A DNA stretch of 64,000 bases from Hoeflea ulvae (GCF_026619435.1 NZ_JAOVZQ010000001.1:2115501-2179500), one strand, 5' to 3'. Positions 53,366-62,999 are shown, counted from the stretch's first letter. Program-made: numbers and translations. The notes: generated from the sequence alone by a model not told the origin.

Positions 53366-53767
53366 ATGGACGCGTCCATCTCGTTAGCCGACCGGCTCAA
53401 GGCCATGCCGGAGGACTGTTCCCTCGACCAGTGCCCGGTGCGCCAGGTCATGCAGGGCATCTTCGGCAAGTGGAGCACATTGTTGCTGCAGGCCCTTGGC
53501 GAACGGCCCTATCGCTTTGGCGAATTGCGCCGGCTGGTGCCCGATATCTCGCAGCGGATGCTGACCCAGACATTGAGGGATCTCGCCCGCGACGGCTATG
53601 TCTACCGCAAGGTCCACCCGACCAAGCCGCCCAGCGTCGAATACGGCCTGACCGATCTCGGCATTTCCATGCTTGCGCCACTGAGCGAGCTGGTGGTCTG
53701 GGCGAGCGACAATTTCGCCACCGTCGATGCGGCGCGCAAGCGCTTCGATGCCGAACAGGGCAATTAG
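53366..53767 (+). CDS. HxlR-family transcriptional regulator (YtfH-like)
   Basis: A 133-residue winged-helix regulator. Its core is CPVRQVMQGIFGKWSTLLLQALGERPYRFGELRRLVPDISQRMLTQTLRDLARDGYVYR. Two cysteines precede it (EDCSLDQCP), a thiol-sensing arrangement known in the family. It is divergent from the QorB-like gene and probably represses it. AAGGAA lies before the ATG at 53366; a longer reading from 53291 crosses the promoter. Confidence 0.92.
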   Translation: MDASISLADRLKAMPEDCSLDQCPVRQVMQGIFGKWSTLLLQALGERPYRFGELRRLVPDISQRMLTQTLRDLARDGYVYRKVHPTKPPSVEYGLTDLGISMLAPLSELVVWASDNFATVDAARKRFDAEQGN

Positions 53768-53907
53768 GCAGGCAGCATCGAGCCCGACGGCCGCTGACGT
53801 CATGGACCGGCCGCAAGCGCCGCCGCTGCCGGTCAGCCGTCTGAGTTCATGCTTGAATTTCCGGCGCGGCTCCGCCAGAAAGCGGTAAAGCGTCAACAGA
53901 GTGCATC

Positions 53908-54396
53908 ATGAGTCGGCTTGTAACACCCATCATCACCGCGGCCCTGGCATGGAGCCTTGCCGGCTGTGTCGCCCCGTCCGGGCCCGGCCCGTCGGCCCGC
54001 CCGGTGCCGGACAATTTCCACACCCTGATGCCGCCGAAAATGGTTTTGCGTGATGACACCGTCGCCGCCGCAACCCATGACCGCAGCGCCAGCCGGCTGG
54101 CCTATGTCGGGGTCTGGGCGCCCAATGGCGACGCCTGCGCGATGATGGACCAGACAGCCTTTGACGGCTATGCGGTGATCACGCCCGACAGCATCCGCCG
54201 TCCGGGCGAAACCTGCAGCTTCGAGCCCGGCCAGCCGGGCAATGCCGCCCAGAGCTTCGATGCCACCTGCAAGGTCGGGCGCGCCACCGTCCGCAAGACC
54301 ATCAGCGTTCTCATGAGCAGCAGCCGGAAACTGCGGCTGACGCCCGCACCGGGCGCGCAGGGCCAGAGCCTTGTCCGCTGCCATCTGCAGGAATAG
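53908..54396 (+). CDS. Lipoprotein of unknown function
   Basis: A 162-residue protein with a lipoprotein signal (MSRLVTPIITAALAWSLAGC; lipobox L-A-G-C). The mature part has several cysteines (GDACAMM, ETCSFEP, DATCKVG, VRCHLQ) that may pair. No family is recognised. It is convergent with the Amj-like gene. Confidence 0.72.
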   Translation: MSRLVTPIITAALAWSLAGCVAPSGPGPSARPVPDNFHTLMPPKMVLRDDTVAAATHDRSASRLAYVGVWAPNGDACAMMDQTAFDGYAVITPDSIRRPGETCSFEPGQPGNAAQSFDATCKVGRATVRKTISVLMSSSRKLRLTPAPGAQGQSLVRCHLQE

Positions 54397-54420
54397 GCCC
54401 GGCGCCGGGCCCGGATGCGG

Positions 54421-55224
54421 CTACAGCCAGCGCGCCACAGCCACGATCAGCTGCGCCCCCGGCACCAGCAGGATCTGGGCAAACACCGTGCCTGCCAGCC
54501 GGCTCAGCACCATCCACACCAGCACCCGGCGGTAAAAAACCTGGCTGACCTCGCCCTCGACCACATCATCGGTGAGCCCGGCGAGATAGGGATCGATCAG
54601 GATGAACATCATGATGGTGGCGACGCCGTTGATCACCGCCGACAGTGAACTCGCCGTCACCCGGAACTCCGGATCGAGCGAACCGGCATAGATCGCCGCC
54701 AGCACGCCCACGGTCCACAGCGCCGTGGCAAGGAAATTCATGCCGACATAGACCACTGGAAATCCCGACGAGATTTTCAGCGAGGTCAGGTTCTGATAAC
54801 GCGGCAGCGCCACCGACTGCATCACCACCGCGGCCCCGCGCGGTGTCAGCGCCTTGAGTGTCAGCCGCACCAGGTTGCGTCGCTTCTTGAAGCTTGCCAC
54901 CGCACTGGTGGCTACGCGTTGAACGGTGGGGATCAGCAGCCCGCCGATGACGGTGCCCAGCGACGCCGCCGCCAGGATCAGCGCGAAATCCCATTGCAGA
55001 TGGCTTGAGCCGGCGTCGAGGATCGAGGTCTCCACCCGCTTGGCCAGCAGCGGCGCCTGAAACGAGTTCGACGTCCGCGACACCAGCACCATCGCATTGA
55101 ACAGCGAGAACGCGATCGCGATCTGCCCGGTCCGGATCCCTGCAATCCTGAACGCAAACGCCAGCGTCCCGATCAGATGAATGACCACGGTCAGAATGAT
55201 GATGGCCAGAAGTTGAATGTCCAT
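54421..55224 (-). CDS. amj: Amj-type lipid II flippase (DUF2837)
   Basis: A 267-residue polytopic membrane protein starting with MDIQLLAIIILTVVIHLIGTLAFAFRIAGIRTGQIAIAFSLFNAMVLVSRTSNSFQAPLL. This pattern (ILT..IHLI.TL....R.AG.RT..IA.A.SL....VL.SRTSN..QAPL) is that of Amj, the alternative lipid II flippase described in Bacillus subtilis that can replace MurJ. About six helices are predicted and the length matches. It would move the peptidoglycan precursor across the inner membrane. Gene symbol is by family resemblance. Confidence 0.82.
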   Translation of the reverse strand: MDIQLLAIIILTVVIHLIGTLAFAFRIAGIRTGQIAIAFSLFNAMVLVSRTSNSFQAPLLAKRVETSILDAGSSHLQWDFALILAAASLGTVIGGLLIPTVQRVATSAVASFKKRRNLVRLTLKALTPRGAAVVMQSVALPRYQNLTSLKISSGFPVVYVGMNFLATALWTVGVLAAIYAGSLDPEFRVTASSLSAVINGVATIMMFILIDPYLAGLTDDVVEGEVSQVFYRRVLVWMVLSRLAGTVFAQILLVPGAQLIVAVARWL

Positions 55225-55563
55225 GAAGCTGCCCGCCCGAAGCCCAGATGCCGGACGCGGAGATAGGATCCGATTTCAGGTTTTATTGCGGCGGTGAGGG
55301 AGGAGGCAGCCGATAATCGAAACCACCGGTGTCGCATGAGCCTGCAATACGGCATGGATCGCATTGGCAAATAGGCACTCTATCGGTGCTGAATGACGAA
55401 GGTCAAAGTGGTCTGATCAATTTTGCCATCAATGCACAGTCATCACGGGATGACTTTTGCTGTTGTGCAAATCTTCAAGTGAGAATGTCGATTCCCTATG
55501 CATTCCTGTCCCAAAGGCTTGACTCTCAGTTGCTGCAGCGGTTTAAAGAGGTAAGACCACTGG
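55225..55563 (+). promoter_or_regulatory. Upstream region of the FCD regulator, with promoter and operator-like sites
   Basis: No gene is supported in these 339 bases. A good promoter is TTGACT (55519-55524), a 17-base spacer, then TTTAAA (55542-55547). TGGTCTGATCA at 55409-55419 and GGTAAGACCA at 55551-55560 (reverse TGGTCTTACC) share the TGGTCT core and resemble FCD/FadR-type operators, so autoregulation is plausible. Confidence 0.55.
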
Positions 55564-56322
55564 ATGGAACCTATGTCAGAAATCACCCCGCCCGAAAACA
55601 CTGATGCTCAATCCGGAAGCGAACGCGTGTTTGCCTTCTTCCGGCGCAAGGTGCTGTCGGGTGAGCTGCGCACCGGGGACCGTCTGCCTGCCGAACGCGA
55701 TCTGGCCACCCAGCTCAATGTCGGCCGTCCGCTGCTACGCGAGAGCATGCGGTCGCTCGCCATGCTCGGGCTCGTCGACATCCGCCATGGCAGCGGCGCC
55801 TTTGTCGGCAAGGCGGACATTTCTGTTCTGACCGATTTCTTCACCTTCAGCCTGGCCCAGGAGCAGAATGTTTCAGAGGACATCATGCAGGCGCGCATGG
55901 CGATCGAGTGCCAGGCCATCCGGCTCGCCTGCGAGCGCGCCACAGAAAGTGACCTAGATCGCATCGGCGGCTGTCTGACGGCGCTGATCAAAACACTGTC
56001 CGATCCGGAAAAGGGTGGCATGGCGGATTTCCGCTTTCATGCGGCCATCGTCCAGGCAAGTCACAGCCAGGCGCTTGTCACGCTCTACAAGGCGATCTCG
56101 GAACTGCTGATGCAGAACCATGTCGAGCGCCGTCGGGTGACGCACAAGACACCGAAAGTCATTGACGATCTGGTGGAATCCCACCGCCAGGTCTTTCTTT
56201 CGATCGTGGAAGGGGATGGAGACGCTGCCGACCGACGGCTGCGTGAACACTTCGCGATCGGCGACGAACTGCGCCGTAAAAGCATCATAGCCGCTTTCAG
56301 CAGAGGCGGCATGGCGGAGTAG
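55564..56322 (+). CDS. FadR-subfamily (FCD) GntR regulator
   Basis: A 252-residue regulator. The GntR winged helix covers about residues 20-85 (FFRRKVLSGELRTGDRLPAERDLATQLNVGRPLLRESMRSLAMLGLVDIRHGSGAFV), followed by an all-helical FCD effector domain. It lies 26 bases before a TRAP transporter operon and an RpiB-like gene and probably controls them in response to the transported organic acid. ATG 55564 follows GAGGTAAG; ATG 55573 is also possible. Confidence 0.92.
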   Translation: MEPMSEITPPENTDAQSGSERVFAFFRRKVLSGELRTGDRLPAERDLATQLNVGRPLLRESMRSLAMLGLVDIRHGSGAFVGKADISVLTDFFTFSLAQEQNVSEDIMQARMAIECQAIRLACERATESDLDRIGGCLTALIKTLSDPEKGGMADFRFHAAIVQASHSQALVTLYKAISELLMQNHVERRRVTHKTPKVIDDLVESHRQVFLSIVEGDGDAADRRLREHFAIGDELRRKSIIAAFSRGGMAE

Positions 56323-56348
56323 AGTAAACCAACTGTGGAGGAGTGAGT

Positions 56349-57341
56349 ATGTATACTTCAATTACCGGGCGCATTGCGTCCGCCATCCTGGCCCTGGGCA
56401 TCCTGTCGGCGCCAGCCCTCGCCGAAGAGCTGCGCTATGCGCATGTCGGCTCTGAAGGCGACATTCAGACCCAATTTGCCTCCGAAGCAGCCGAAGGCAT
56501 CAAGGATGCCACCGGCGGCGACATCACGGTTCAGGTGTTCCCCGCCAGCCAGCTTGGCGGCGTCGCTGAAATGGTCGACGGCGTTCGCATCGGCTCGATT
56601 TCCATGGGTCATCATGATTTTGCATCGCTTGCCCGCGTCGTGCCTGACGTGGCGGTGTTCAACGCCCCGTTCATCTATCGCTCTGCCGAACAGGCGCTGG
56701 CTGCCACCAACCCCGCGTCCTCGCCGGCTCTGCAGGAAATCAACGAAAAGCTGATCGCCGAAGGCGGCGTGCGCATCATCGGGCGCATCTATCGCGGCGC
56801 CCGCCACATCTCGTCCAATTTTGAGGTGAAGTCACCGGCCGATCTCAAGGACAAGCCATTCCGCGCCGTGCCGCTCGACCTCTGGGTCTCAATGGTCAAG
56901 GGATTTGGCGCCACACCGACCCCGGTCGAAGTCTCCGAGCTCCCCACCGCCCTGATGACCGGTCTGGTTGTCGGGCAGGAAAACCCGCTGACCATGATCT
57001 CGGCCAACAAGCTCTATGAAGTGCAGTCCCATGTCGCCATGACCGGGCACATGCACTCCGTGCTTGCCGTCTTCATCAATGAAGACGTCTGGCAGAGCCT
57101 GAGCGAGGACAACCGTGCCAAGATCACCAAGGTGCTGGACGAAAAGGCCGCGGACTCGCTGCGCTGGGCGCAGGAATCGGAAGCTGGTCTGGTCGAAGAG
57201 CTCAAGAGCAACGGCATGACAGTGGTCACCGAAGCCGAGGGTCTCGACATCGAAGCTTTCCGGGTTCCGGTGCTGGATCAGATCCGCGCGGATTTTCCGG
57301 ATTTCGCCCCCTACATCGAACAGATCGCAGCGGTTAAGTAA
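56349..57341 (+). CDS. TRAP transporter solute-binding protein (DctP)
   Basis: About 330 residues. The signal peptide ends near APALAEE. The DctP fold is shown by LRYAHVGSEGDIQTQFASEAAEGIKDATGGDITVQVFPASQLGG and the conserved Arg region IIGRIYRGARHISSNFEVKSPADLKDKPFRAVPLDLWV. It binds an organic acid or sugar acid in the periplasm and delivers it to DctQM. The ATG at 56349 lies just after GGAGGAG; GTG at 56343 is too close to that site. Confidence 0.93.
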   Translation: MYTSITGRIASAILALGILSAPALAEELRYAHVGSEGDIQTQFASEAAEGIKDATGGDITVQVFPASQLGGVAEMVDGVRIGSISMGHHDFASLARVVPDVAVFNAPFIYRSAEQALAATNPASSPALQEINEKLIAEGGVRIIGRIYRGARHISSNFEVKSPADLKDKPFRAVPLDLWVSMVKGFGATPTPVEVSELPTALMTGLVVGQENPLTMISANKLYEVQSHVAMTGHMHSVLAVFINEDVWQSLSEDNRAKITKVLDEKAADSLRWAQESEAGLVEELKSNGMTVVTEAEGLDIEAFRVPVLDQIRADFPDFAPYIEQIAAVK

Positions 57342-57358
57342 GCCATTGCATCTTTTGG

Positions 57359-57378
57359 CGGGCGCCTCCGGGCGCCCG
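57359..57378 (+). promoter_or_regulatory. Intra-operon hairpin between dctP and dctQ
   Basis: GGGCGCC (57360-57366)/GGCGCCC (57371-57377) with loop TCCG lies in the 57-base gap. It has no T-run. Such hairpins usually protect the upstream mRNA or cause partial termination, giving more binding protein than permease. Confidence 0.65.
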
Positions 57379-57398
57379 TCTCCTTGCGGGAGCGTGTC

Positions 57399-57866
57399 AT
57401 GAAGCTTGCCAGACGCCTTGTCGAATATGTCAGCGTGTTTTTGCTCGGAGCACTGGTGTTTGTGCCATTTGCGCAGATCATAATGCGCTGGGTTTTCGGA
57501 TCTCCGATCATCGGTGCCGAGGAATTCACCCGCTTCCTGCTCATCTGTGTCGTCTTTGTCAGCTTTCCGCTGGTCGTCGAAGCCGGGGAGAACATCGTCA
57601 TGGGAGATCTGCGCAAGGCCTTGCCGGTTCTGCCGCGCCGCATTCTCGATGTGCTGACGTCGCTGTGCGCGATCTTCATCACCGGACTGGTTGCCTATGC
57701 CGTGTTCAACACCATCGGCAAGAACCTCAACAACGCCACGCCGACACTGAAAATCCCGTTCTGGATCTTTCTCGGCTCCACCTTTTTCGGATTTGCCTCA
57801 GCGGCATTGGTCCATCTCGTCCATCTGCGCAAACCACCGCAGAAGGCCACGAGCGTCAGCATCTAG
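57399..57866 (+). CDS. TRAP transporter small permease (DctQ)
   Basis: A 155-residue protein with four predicted helices. It shows VFVPFAQIIMRWVFGSPIIGAEEFTRFLLICVVFVSFPLV, the DctQ signature. It works with DctM in the inner membrane. The ATG at 57399 follows GGGAG. dctM starts 9 bases after its stop. Confidence 0.92.
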   Translation: MKLARRLVEYVSVFLLGALVFVPFAQIIMRWVFGSPIIGAEEFTRFLLICVVFVSFPLVVEAGENIVMGDLRKALPVLPRRILDVLTSLCAIFITGLVAYAVFNTIGKNLNNATPTLKIPFWIFLGSTFFGFASAALVHLVHLRKPPQKATSVSI

Positions 57867-57875
57867 GACCAATCC

Positions 57876-59150
57876 ATGGGCACTGTCATCATCATAGCCT
57901 TCCTGGTGCTGTTCATCATCGGCTTTCCGGTGGTCTACGCCATCCTGCTGCCGGGCATTCTCTATATCCTGATCGAAGGGTTTCCGCTCGGACTGCTGGC
58001 CCAGCGCATCACCTATGCGCTTGACAGTTTTCCGCTCGTTGCCGTGCCGATCTTCATCTTCGTCGGCAATCTGATGAACCTGTCCGGCGTCACCGACCGT
58101 ATCTTCCGCTTTGCCGATACGCTGGTCGGCCGCGCCCCCGGCGGGCTGGCCCAGGTCAATATATTCTCATCGCTGATCTTTTCCGGCATGTCGGGCGCGG
58201 CATTGGCCGATGTCGGCGGCCTCGGCAAGATCGAGATCGAGGCGATGCGCAAGCGCGGTTTCTCGGCGCCGTTTTCCGCGGCCGTCACCGCCGCCTCTGC
58301 CGTGGTTGGTCCGATATTCCCGCCAAGCATCCCGTTGATCGTCTATGGATCGGTTACCAGCGTCTCGATCGTGCAGCTGTTGCTGGCGGGCATCGTGCCA
58401 GCCCTGATCTGTGTGGCGCTGCTGATGGCGACGGCGGCGATCCTGTCCCTGCGTCATTCGATGCCGCGGGCTGACCGCTGGCCGACTGCGCGCGAGATCT
58501 GGCTGTCGCTGCTGCCTGCACTTCCGGCCATTCTTGCGCCGGTGCTGATGATTTCGGGCATGCTGCTGGGTATATTCACCCCCACCGAAGCTGCCGCGGT
58601 CACCGCGATCTATGTCATCCTGATCAGTTCCTTGATCTACAAGGAGCTGACCTGGAACCATATGTGGCACTCGATGCTGGCCACTGTCCGCTCGACCAGC
58701 GCCATCCTGATCATCGTCGCAGCCGCCGCGCTGTTTGGCTGGATTCTGGCTGTCGAGCAGGTGCCGCAGAACTTCGCCGCCATGATTCTGCAATGGTCGA
58801 CCGACCCATTGATGCTGCTGCTGATTGCCAATCTGATCTTCTTCATTGCCGGCATGTTCCTCGATTCCACCACCGCGACGCTGCTGGTGGTCCCGGTGAT
58901 CGCGCCGCCGATGGTGCTGGCCGGTGTCGACCCTGTGCATCTTGGCATTGTTGCGATCTTCAACCTGATGATCGGACTGCTGACCCCGCCGATGGGACTG
59001 TCGCTGTTCCTGGTCTGCTCCATCGCCGAGATTTCGCTGCGCGATCTGCTCAAGGCGCTGGCGCCGTTCTACATCCCGCTGCTGGCAACACTCGGCGTGA
59101 TCACCTTCGCCCCCGATCTTGTTCTCTGGCTGCCCAGCTTCCTGCGTTAG
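57876..59150 (+). CDS. TRAP transporter large permease (DctM)
   Basis: A 424-residue permease with about 12 helices. Conserved segments are FPLVAVPIFIFVGNLMN, SLIFSGMSGAALADVGGLGKIEIEAM, PPSIPLIVYGSVT and LTPPMGLSLFLVCSIAEI. It drives sodium- or proton-coupled uptake of the ligand bound by DctP. The gene is complete and directly followed by an RpiB-like isomerase gene. Confidence 0.95.
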   Translation: MGTVIIIAFLVLFIIGFPVVYAILLPGILYILIEGFPLGLLAQRITYALDSFPLVAVPIFIFVGNLMNLSGVTDRIFRFADTLVGRAPGGLAQVNIFSSLIFSGMSGAALADVGGLGKIEIEAMRKRGFSAPFSAAVTAASAVVGPIFPPSIPLIVYGSVTSVSIVQLLLAGIVPALICVALLMATAAILSLRHSMPRADRWPTAREIWLSLLPALPAILAPVLMISGMLLGIFTPTEAAAVTAIYVILISSLIYKELTWNHMWHSMLATVRSTSAILIIVAAAALFGWILAVEQVPQNFAAMILQWSTDPLMLLLIANLIFFIAGMFLDSTTATLLVVPVIAPPMVLAGVDPVHLGIVAIFNLMIGLLTPPMGLSLFLVCSIAEISLRDLLKALAPFYIPLLATLGVITFAPDLVLWLPSFLR

Positions 59151-59172
59151 CCCCTTTGGAAGGATACTGAAA

Positions 59173-59619
59173 ATGCGAATTGTTGTTGGTTCTGATCATG
59201 CCGGATTTCCGATGAAGGCTTACGCCCTCGAAGCCATCAAGGCGCTCGGCCACGAGGTCATCGATGTCGGATCTTTCGATGACCAGCCGGTGGACTTTCC
59301 CGATATCGCCAGGCTGGTAACCGGCGCGCTGACCGACGGCACCGCCGATCGCGGCCTTATGGTCTGCGGCACCGGCGTCGGCGCCTCGATCGCCGCCAAC
59401 AAGGTCAAGGGCATCCGCGCCGCCGTCTGTCATGATGTCCATTCGGCGCATCAATGCGTCGAGCATGACGATGTCAATGTGATGTGCATCGGTGCGCAGA
59501 TTGTCGGTCCCTGGCTCGCCAACGACCTGATCACGGCCTATCTGGAGGCGGAATTTTCCACCAGCGAAGAATTTCGCCGCCGGGTCGAGAAACTGCACGT
59601 GATGGATTCCGAACGCTGA
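59173..59619 (+). CDS. rpiB: RpiB/LacAB-family sugar-phosphate isomerase
   Basis: A 148-residue isomerase. The active-site segments are VVGSDHAGFPMKAY, DFPDIARLV, and LMVCGTGVGASIAANKVKGIRAAVCHD with the catalytic Cys, plus DVNVMCIGAQIVG. RpiB interconverts ribose 5-phosphate and ribulose 5-phosphate; relatives act on other tetrose or pentose phosphates. Its place at the end of the regulator-TRAP operon suggests catabolism of an imported sugar acid. The ATG at 59173 follows GGAAGGATACTG. Confidence 0.9.
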   Translation: MRIVVGSDHAGFPMKAYALEAIKALGHEVIDVGSFDDQPVDFPDIARLVTGALTDGTADRGLMVCGTGVGASIAANKVKGIRAAVCHDVHSAHQCVEHDDVNVMCIGAQIVGPWLANDLITAYLEAEFSTSEEFRRRVEKLHVMDSER

Positions 59620-59625
59620 CAAAAA

Positions 59626-59657
59626 GGCCATCGCGGATCACCGAGACCGCGATGGCC
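59626..59657. terminator. Terminator after rpiB, stronger for the minus strand
   Basis: A perfect 11-bp stem, GGCCATCGCGG (59626-59636)/CCGCGATGGCC (59647-59657). The flanking AAAAA at 59621-59625 becomes a U-run for minus-strand transcripts, so it may stop transcription of the gene at 59901-60518. Confidence 0.8.
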
Positions 59658-59900
59658 AACTGACCGGTCTCCGTGAATGTAAGCCCGGGCAGGGGAGGCG
59701 GGGCTATCTGACGCTGCTGCTTTCTATGGCGATAAGCGGGGGAGTGACACGCAGGTCAGTGCCGCATTTTTCGGCCATCCGGTGGAATCAGTCGAAGGTG
59801 CGCGCGAGTTCCATGTTTCGGATGTCAGGAGCCATGCCCGAATTCGCGCGCCGATTGATCGGCATTATGAAGAGTTTTCAGGAATCCATTCCTGTCGCCC

Positions 59901-60518
59901 TCAATCCTTCTTGCAATAATAGAGAGCTATATAGGGTTGCATATTGTTGTGGGCTTCATCGCCTCCATACGCGCTGGAATCTGTGGACGCCCCCGATACA
60001 GCCACACGGGTGGAATAGTTGGAGTTTTGCTCCTCGATCAGGCCAAACGGGCGTGAATTTTCCGTCGATGTCGATGAAAATGGCACTGAATGGCTGTGGC
60101 TTGGAAAGTTTCTCTTGAATAGCTGCACCCTTTCTTCGCCGTAGTGTTGTCCCCTGATGTAAGTACTAAGCAGTTCTCCATTTTGATCATATCGCATCTT
60201 GCCGGGAGCTTCTGACGGGTCTCCTGCGCCTATGATGGTCCTCGCTCTGGCGCTCTTGAAGGATTCCCATCCGGCAGGACAAGGCTTGCCGTCCTCTATA
60301 TCGAATGCAATCACCGCACCTGGCGGAACGCCGCCGATCTGTTCAATCAGTGAAGGGCGAAGGACTGTCCATGCTCCCAAGGCAGCGAGAGCTACGAAGC
60401 CGGAAACTATCCCGACAACACCAAGGGCAACGCGCTTGTACATCTCGGATTTGATGGCTTTTGTCGCGTCGGAGACCATCTGGTCTATTTGGTTTTGTTG
60501 AATTTGATCATCGGGCAT
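59901..60518 (-). CDS. Membrane-anchored phage tail-collar-like protein
   Basis: About 205 residues. The N-terminal polar segment (MPDDQIQQNQIDQMVSDATKAI) precedes one helix (VALGVVGIVSGFVALAALGAWTVL). The outer part begins GGVPPGAVIAFDIEDGKPCPAGWESF and ends HNNMQPYIALYYCKKD. Both ends match tail-collar/receptor-tip domains of phage fibres, here fused to a membrane anchor. Base composition is visibly less GC-rich than its neighbours. AGGGGAC precedes the ATG at 60518. Acquisition by transfer is likely; function unknown. Confidence 0.7.
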   Translation of the reverse strand: MPDDQIQQNQIDQMVSDATKAIKSEMYKRVALGVVGIVSGFVALAALGAWTVLRPSLIEQIGGVPPGAVIAFDIEDGKPCPAGWESFKSARARTIIGAGDPSEAPGKMRYDQNGELLSTYIRGQHYGEERVQLFKRNFPSHSHSVPFSSTSTENSRPFGLIEEQNSNYSTRVAVSGASTDSSAYGGDEAHNNMQPYIALYYCKKD

Positions 60519-60611
60519 AGGTTGTCCCCTCAGCAACGGATGAGATAAACATTATCATATACTTTCAGGATGTCCCAGCAAAGGTGGTTTTCATGCCGGA
60601 TCCATTCCCGC

Positions 60612-60641
60612 TTGACACAGTACCGTACGGTACGGTACATC
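60612..60641 (+). promoter_or_regulatory. TetR gene promoter with overlapping palindromic operator
   Basis: TTGACA (60612-60617) is a consensus -35 element. The perfect 14-bp palindrome GTACCGTACGGTAC occupies 60620-60633 in the spacer, followed by another GGTAC. A poor -10 (TACATC) at 60636-60641 would start the RNA at the ATG (60648). The arrangement predicts autorepression. Confidence 0.65.
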
Positions 60642-60647
60642 GCGTTC

Positions 60648-61325
60648 ATGACATTGACCCTTGCACCCGACACTGCTCCCAAGCAGACCGCTGCGCCCGC
60701 TGATGCCGCCTTTGGCGCATCGGTGGGCGAGGAGCTGTCGGAGCGTCAGCAGGAGGTGCTCGATGCGGTACTCAAGCTGATGGTGGCCGAGGGCGACGGG
60801 TTTTCTGTGGCCGCTGTGGCGCGCGCAGCAAGCTGCTCCAAGGAGACGCTGTACAAATGGTTTGGCGATCGTGATGGGCTTTTGACCGCCACCGTGCGCT
60901 GGCAGGCGTCGAAGGTGCGGATGCCGAAACTGCCGCGGGACCGCTTGACCAGCGACAGCCTGAAGGCAGCGCTGACCGGCTTTGCGACAAGCTGGCTCAC
61001 CGTGATCACCGGCGATCTGTCGATCGCGCTCAACCGCGCCGCCGTTTCCCATGCCGGATCGGGCAAGAGCCGGCTCGGCGAGATCGTGCTGACCAATGGC
61101 CCGGTGGCGATGGCGCGGCGGCTCGAGCCGCTGCTGCTGGCCGGACGCGGGGCAGGACTGCTCAATTTTGACGATGCCGGCGAGGCGTTCCGCGCCTTTT
61201 TCGGCCTGGTCATCGCCGACACGCAGATCCGCGTGCTGCTGGGCGAGACCGGCCGGCTGGATGAACACGAGATTTCCGTCCGCGCCAGTGCCGCGGCGGA
61301 CAGGTTTCTGGCGCTGTTTGGCTGA
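60648..61325 (+). CDS. TetR-family transcriptional regulator
   Basis: A 225-residue regulator. The helix-turn-helix is ERQQEVLDAVLKLMVAEGDGFSVAAVARAASCSKETLYKWFGDRDGLLTATV, and a C-terminal ligand-binding domain follows (TetR_C-type helices). The effector is unknown. The ATG at 60648 is preceded by a palindromic operator within its own promoter. The ilvC gene begins 91 bases downstream, but a functional link is not shown. Confidence 0.92.
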   Translation: MTLTLAPDTAPKQTAAPADAAFGASVGEELSERQQEVLDAVLKLMVAEGDGFSVAAVARAASCSKETLYKWFGDRDGLLTATVRWQASKVRMPKLPRDRLTSDSLKAALTGFATSWLTVITGDLSIALNRAAVSHAGSGKSRLGEIVLTNGPVAMARRLEPLLLAGRGAGLLNFDDAGEAFRAFFGLVIADTQIRVLLGETGRLDEHEISVRASAAADRFLALFG

Positions 61326-61413
61326 GCCCTTCGGGGCAGGGCGGGAGAGCACCAGCAAGAATCGGCGGGATCAAACCCGCCGCAACAATGGAAACGCACA
61401 GCAACAGGAGTGA

Positions 61414-62437
<1,024 letters not shown>

Positions 62438-62465
62438 GCCGTCACGTCAATCTGACTGAAAGCGG

Positions 62466-62493
62466 AAAGGCCGGGAGCGATCCCGGCCTTTTC
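62466..62493 (+). terminator. Terminator after ilvC
   Basis: AAAGGCCGGGA (62466-62476)/TCCCGGCCTTT (62481-62491) with loop GCGA, ending in a T-run. A strong intrinsic terminator. Confidence 0.9.
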
Positions 62494-62659
62494 CATGCCA
62501 TGTCACGGAAGAACCAGAGAGCAATGCGGGCGCTCGAAACTCGAACGGCGGCAAAATAATATTCGGCCTGCAGCAAATTTTCCGGAACCAATGCCCGGCG
62601 CAGGCATTGTGTCCTTGCAACCAACAACAGGGGCTCCCGCCCTGCCAGAGGAGACTGAA

Positions 62660-62965
62660 ATGAAACAGATTCTTGCTGCCACCGCTCTCGCCATGTGCTT
62701 CACCGCCGGCGCTTTCGCCCAGACCAATGCCAACAACACCCGCACCGAACTTGACGCCTATGCAGGCAACGACCCGAGCGTCTTCGACATGATGATGGAC
62801 TCCGAAGGCAATGACCTCGACGACGCCGAATTCCAGGCTCGCTGGGATGGCGCAACGCCGGAACAGCAGGCTGCCCTGAAGGATGCCTGCACCAAGGCAC
62901 AGGAAGCCGAAGCAAAGTATTCCGACAGCGTCGCAAGCCGCTGCCTGACCGCAACCGGTAACTGA
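62660..62965 (+). CDS. Small acidic secreted protein of unknown function
   Basis: A 101-residue protein. The signal peptide MKQILAATALAMCFTAGAFA is followed by an acidic mature part (DAYAGNDPSVFDMMMDSEGNDLDDAEFQARWDGATPEQQ) and two cysteines (KDACTKA, ASRCLTA) that may pair. No family is recognised. AGAGGAGACTG precedes the ATG at 62660. A short CAATGCC/GGCATTG hairpin lies in its leader at 62589-62609. Confidence 0.72.
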   Translation: MKQILAATALAMCFTAGAFAQTNANNTRTELDAYAGNDPSVFDMMMDSEGNDLDDAEFQARWDGATPEQQAALKDACTKAQEAEAKYSDSVASRCLTATGN

Positions 62966-62999
62966 CCCCCCCGATCTGATCCTCCCATCAGATCCATTT

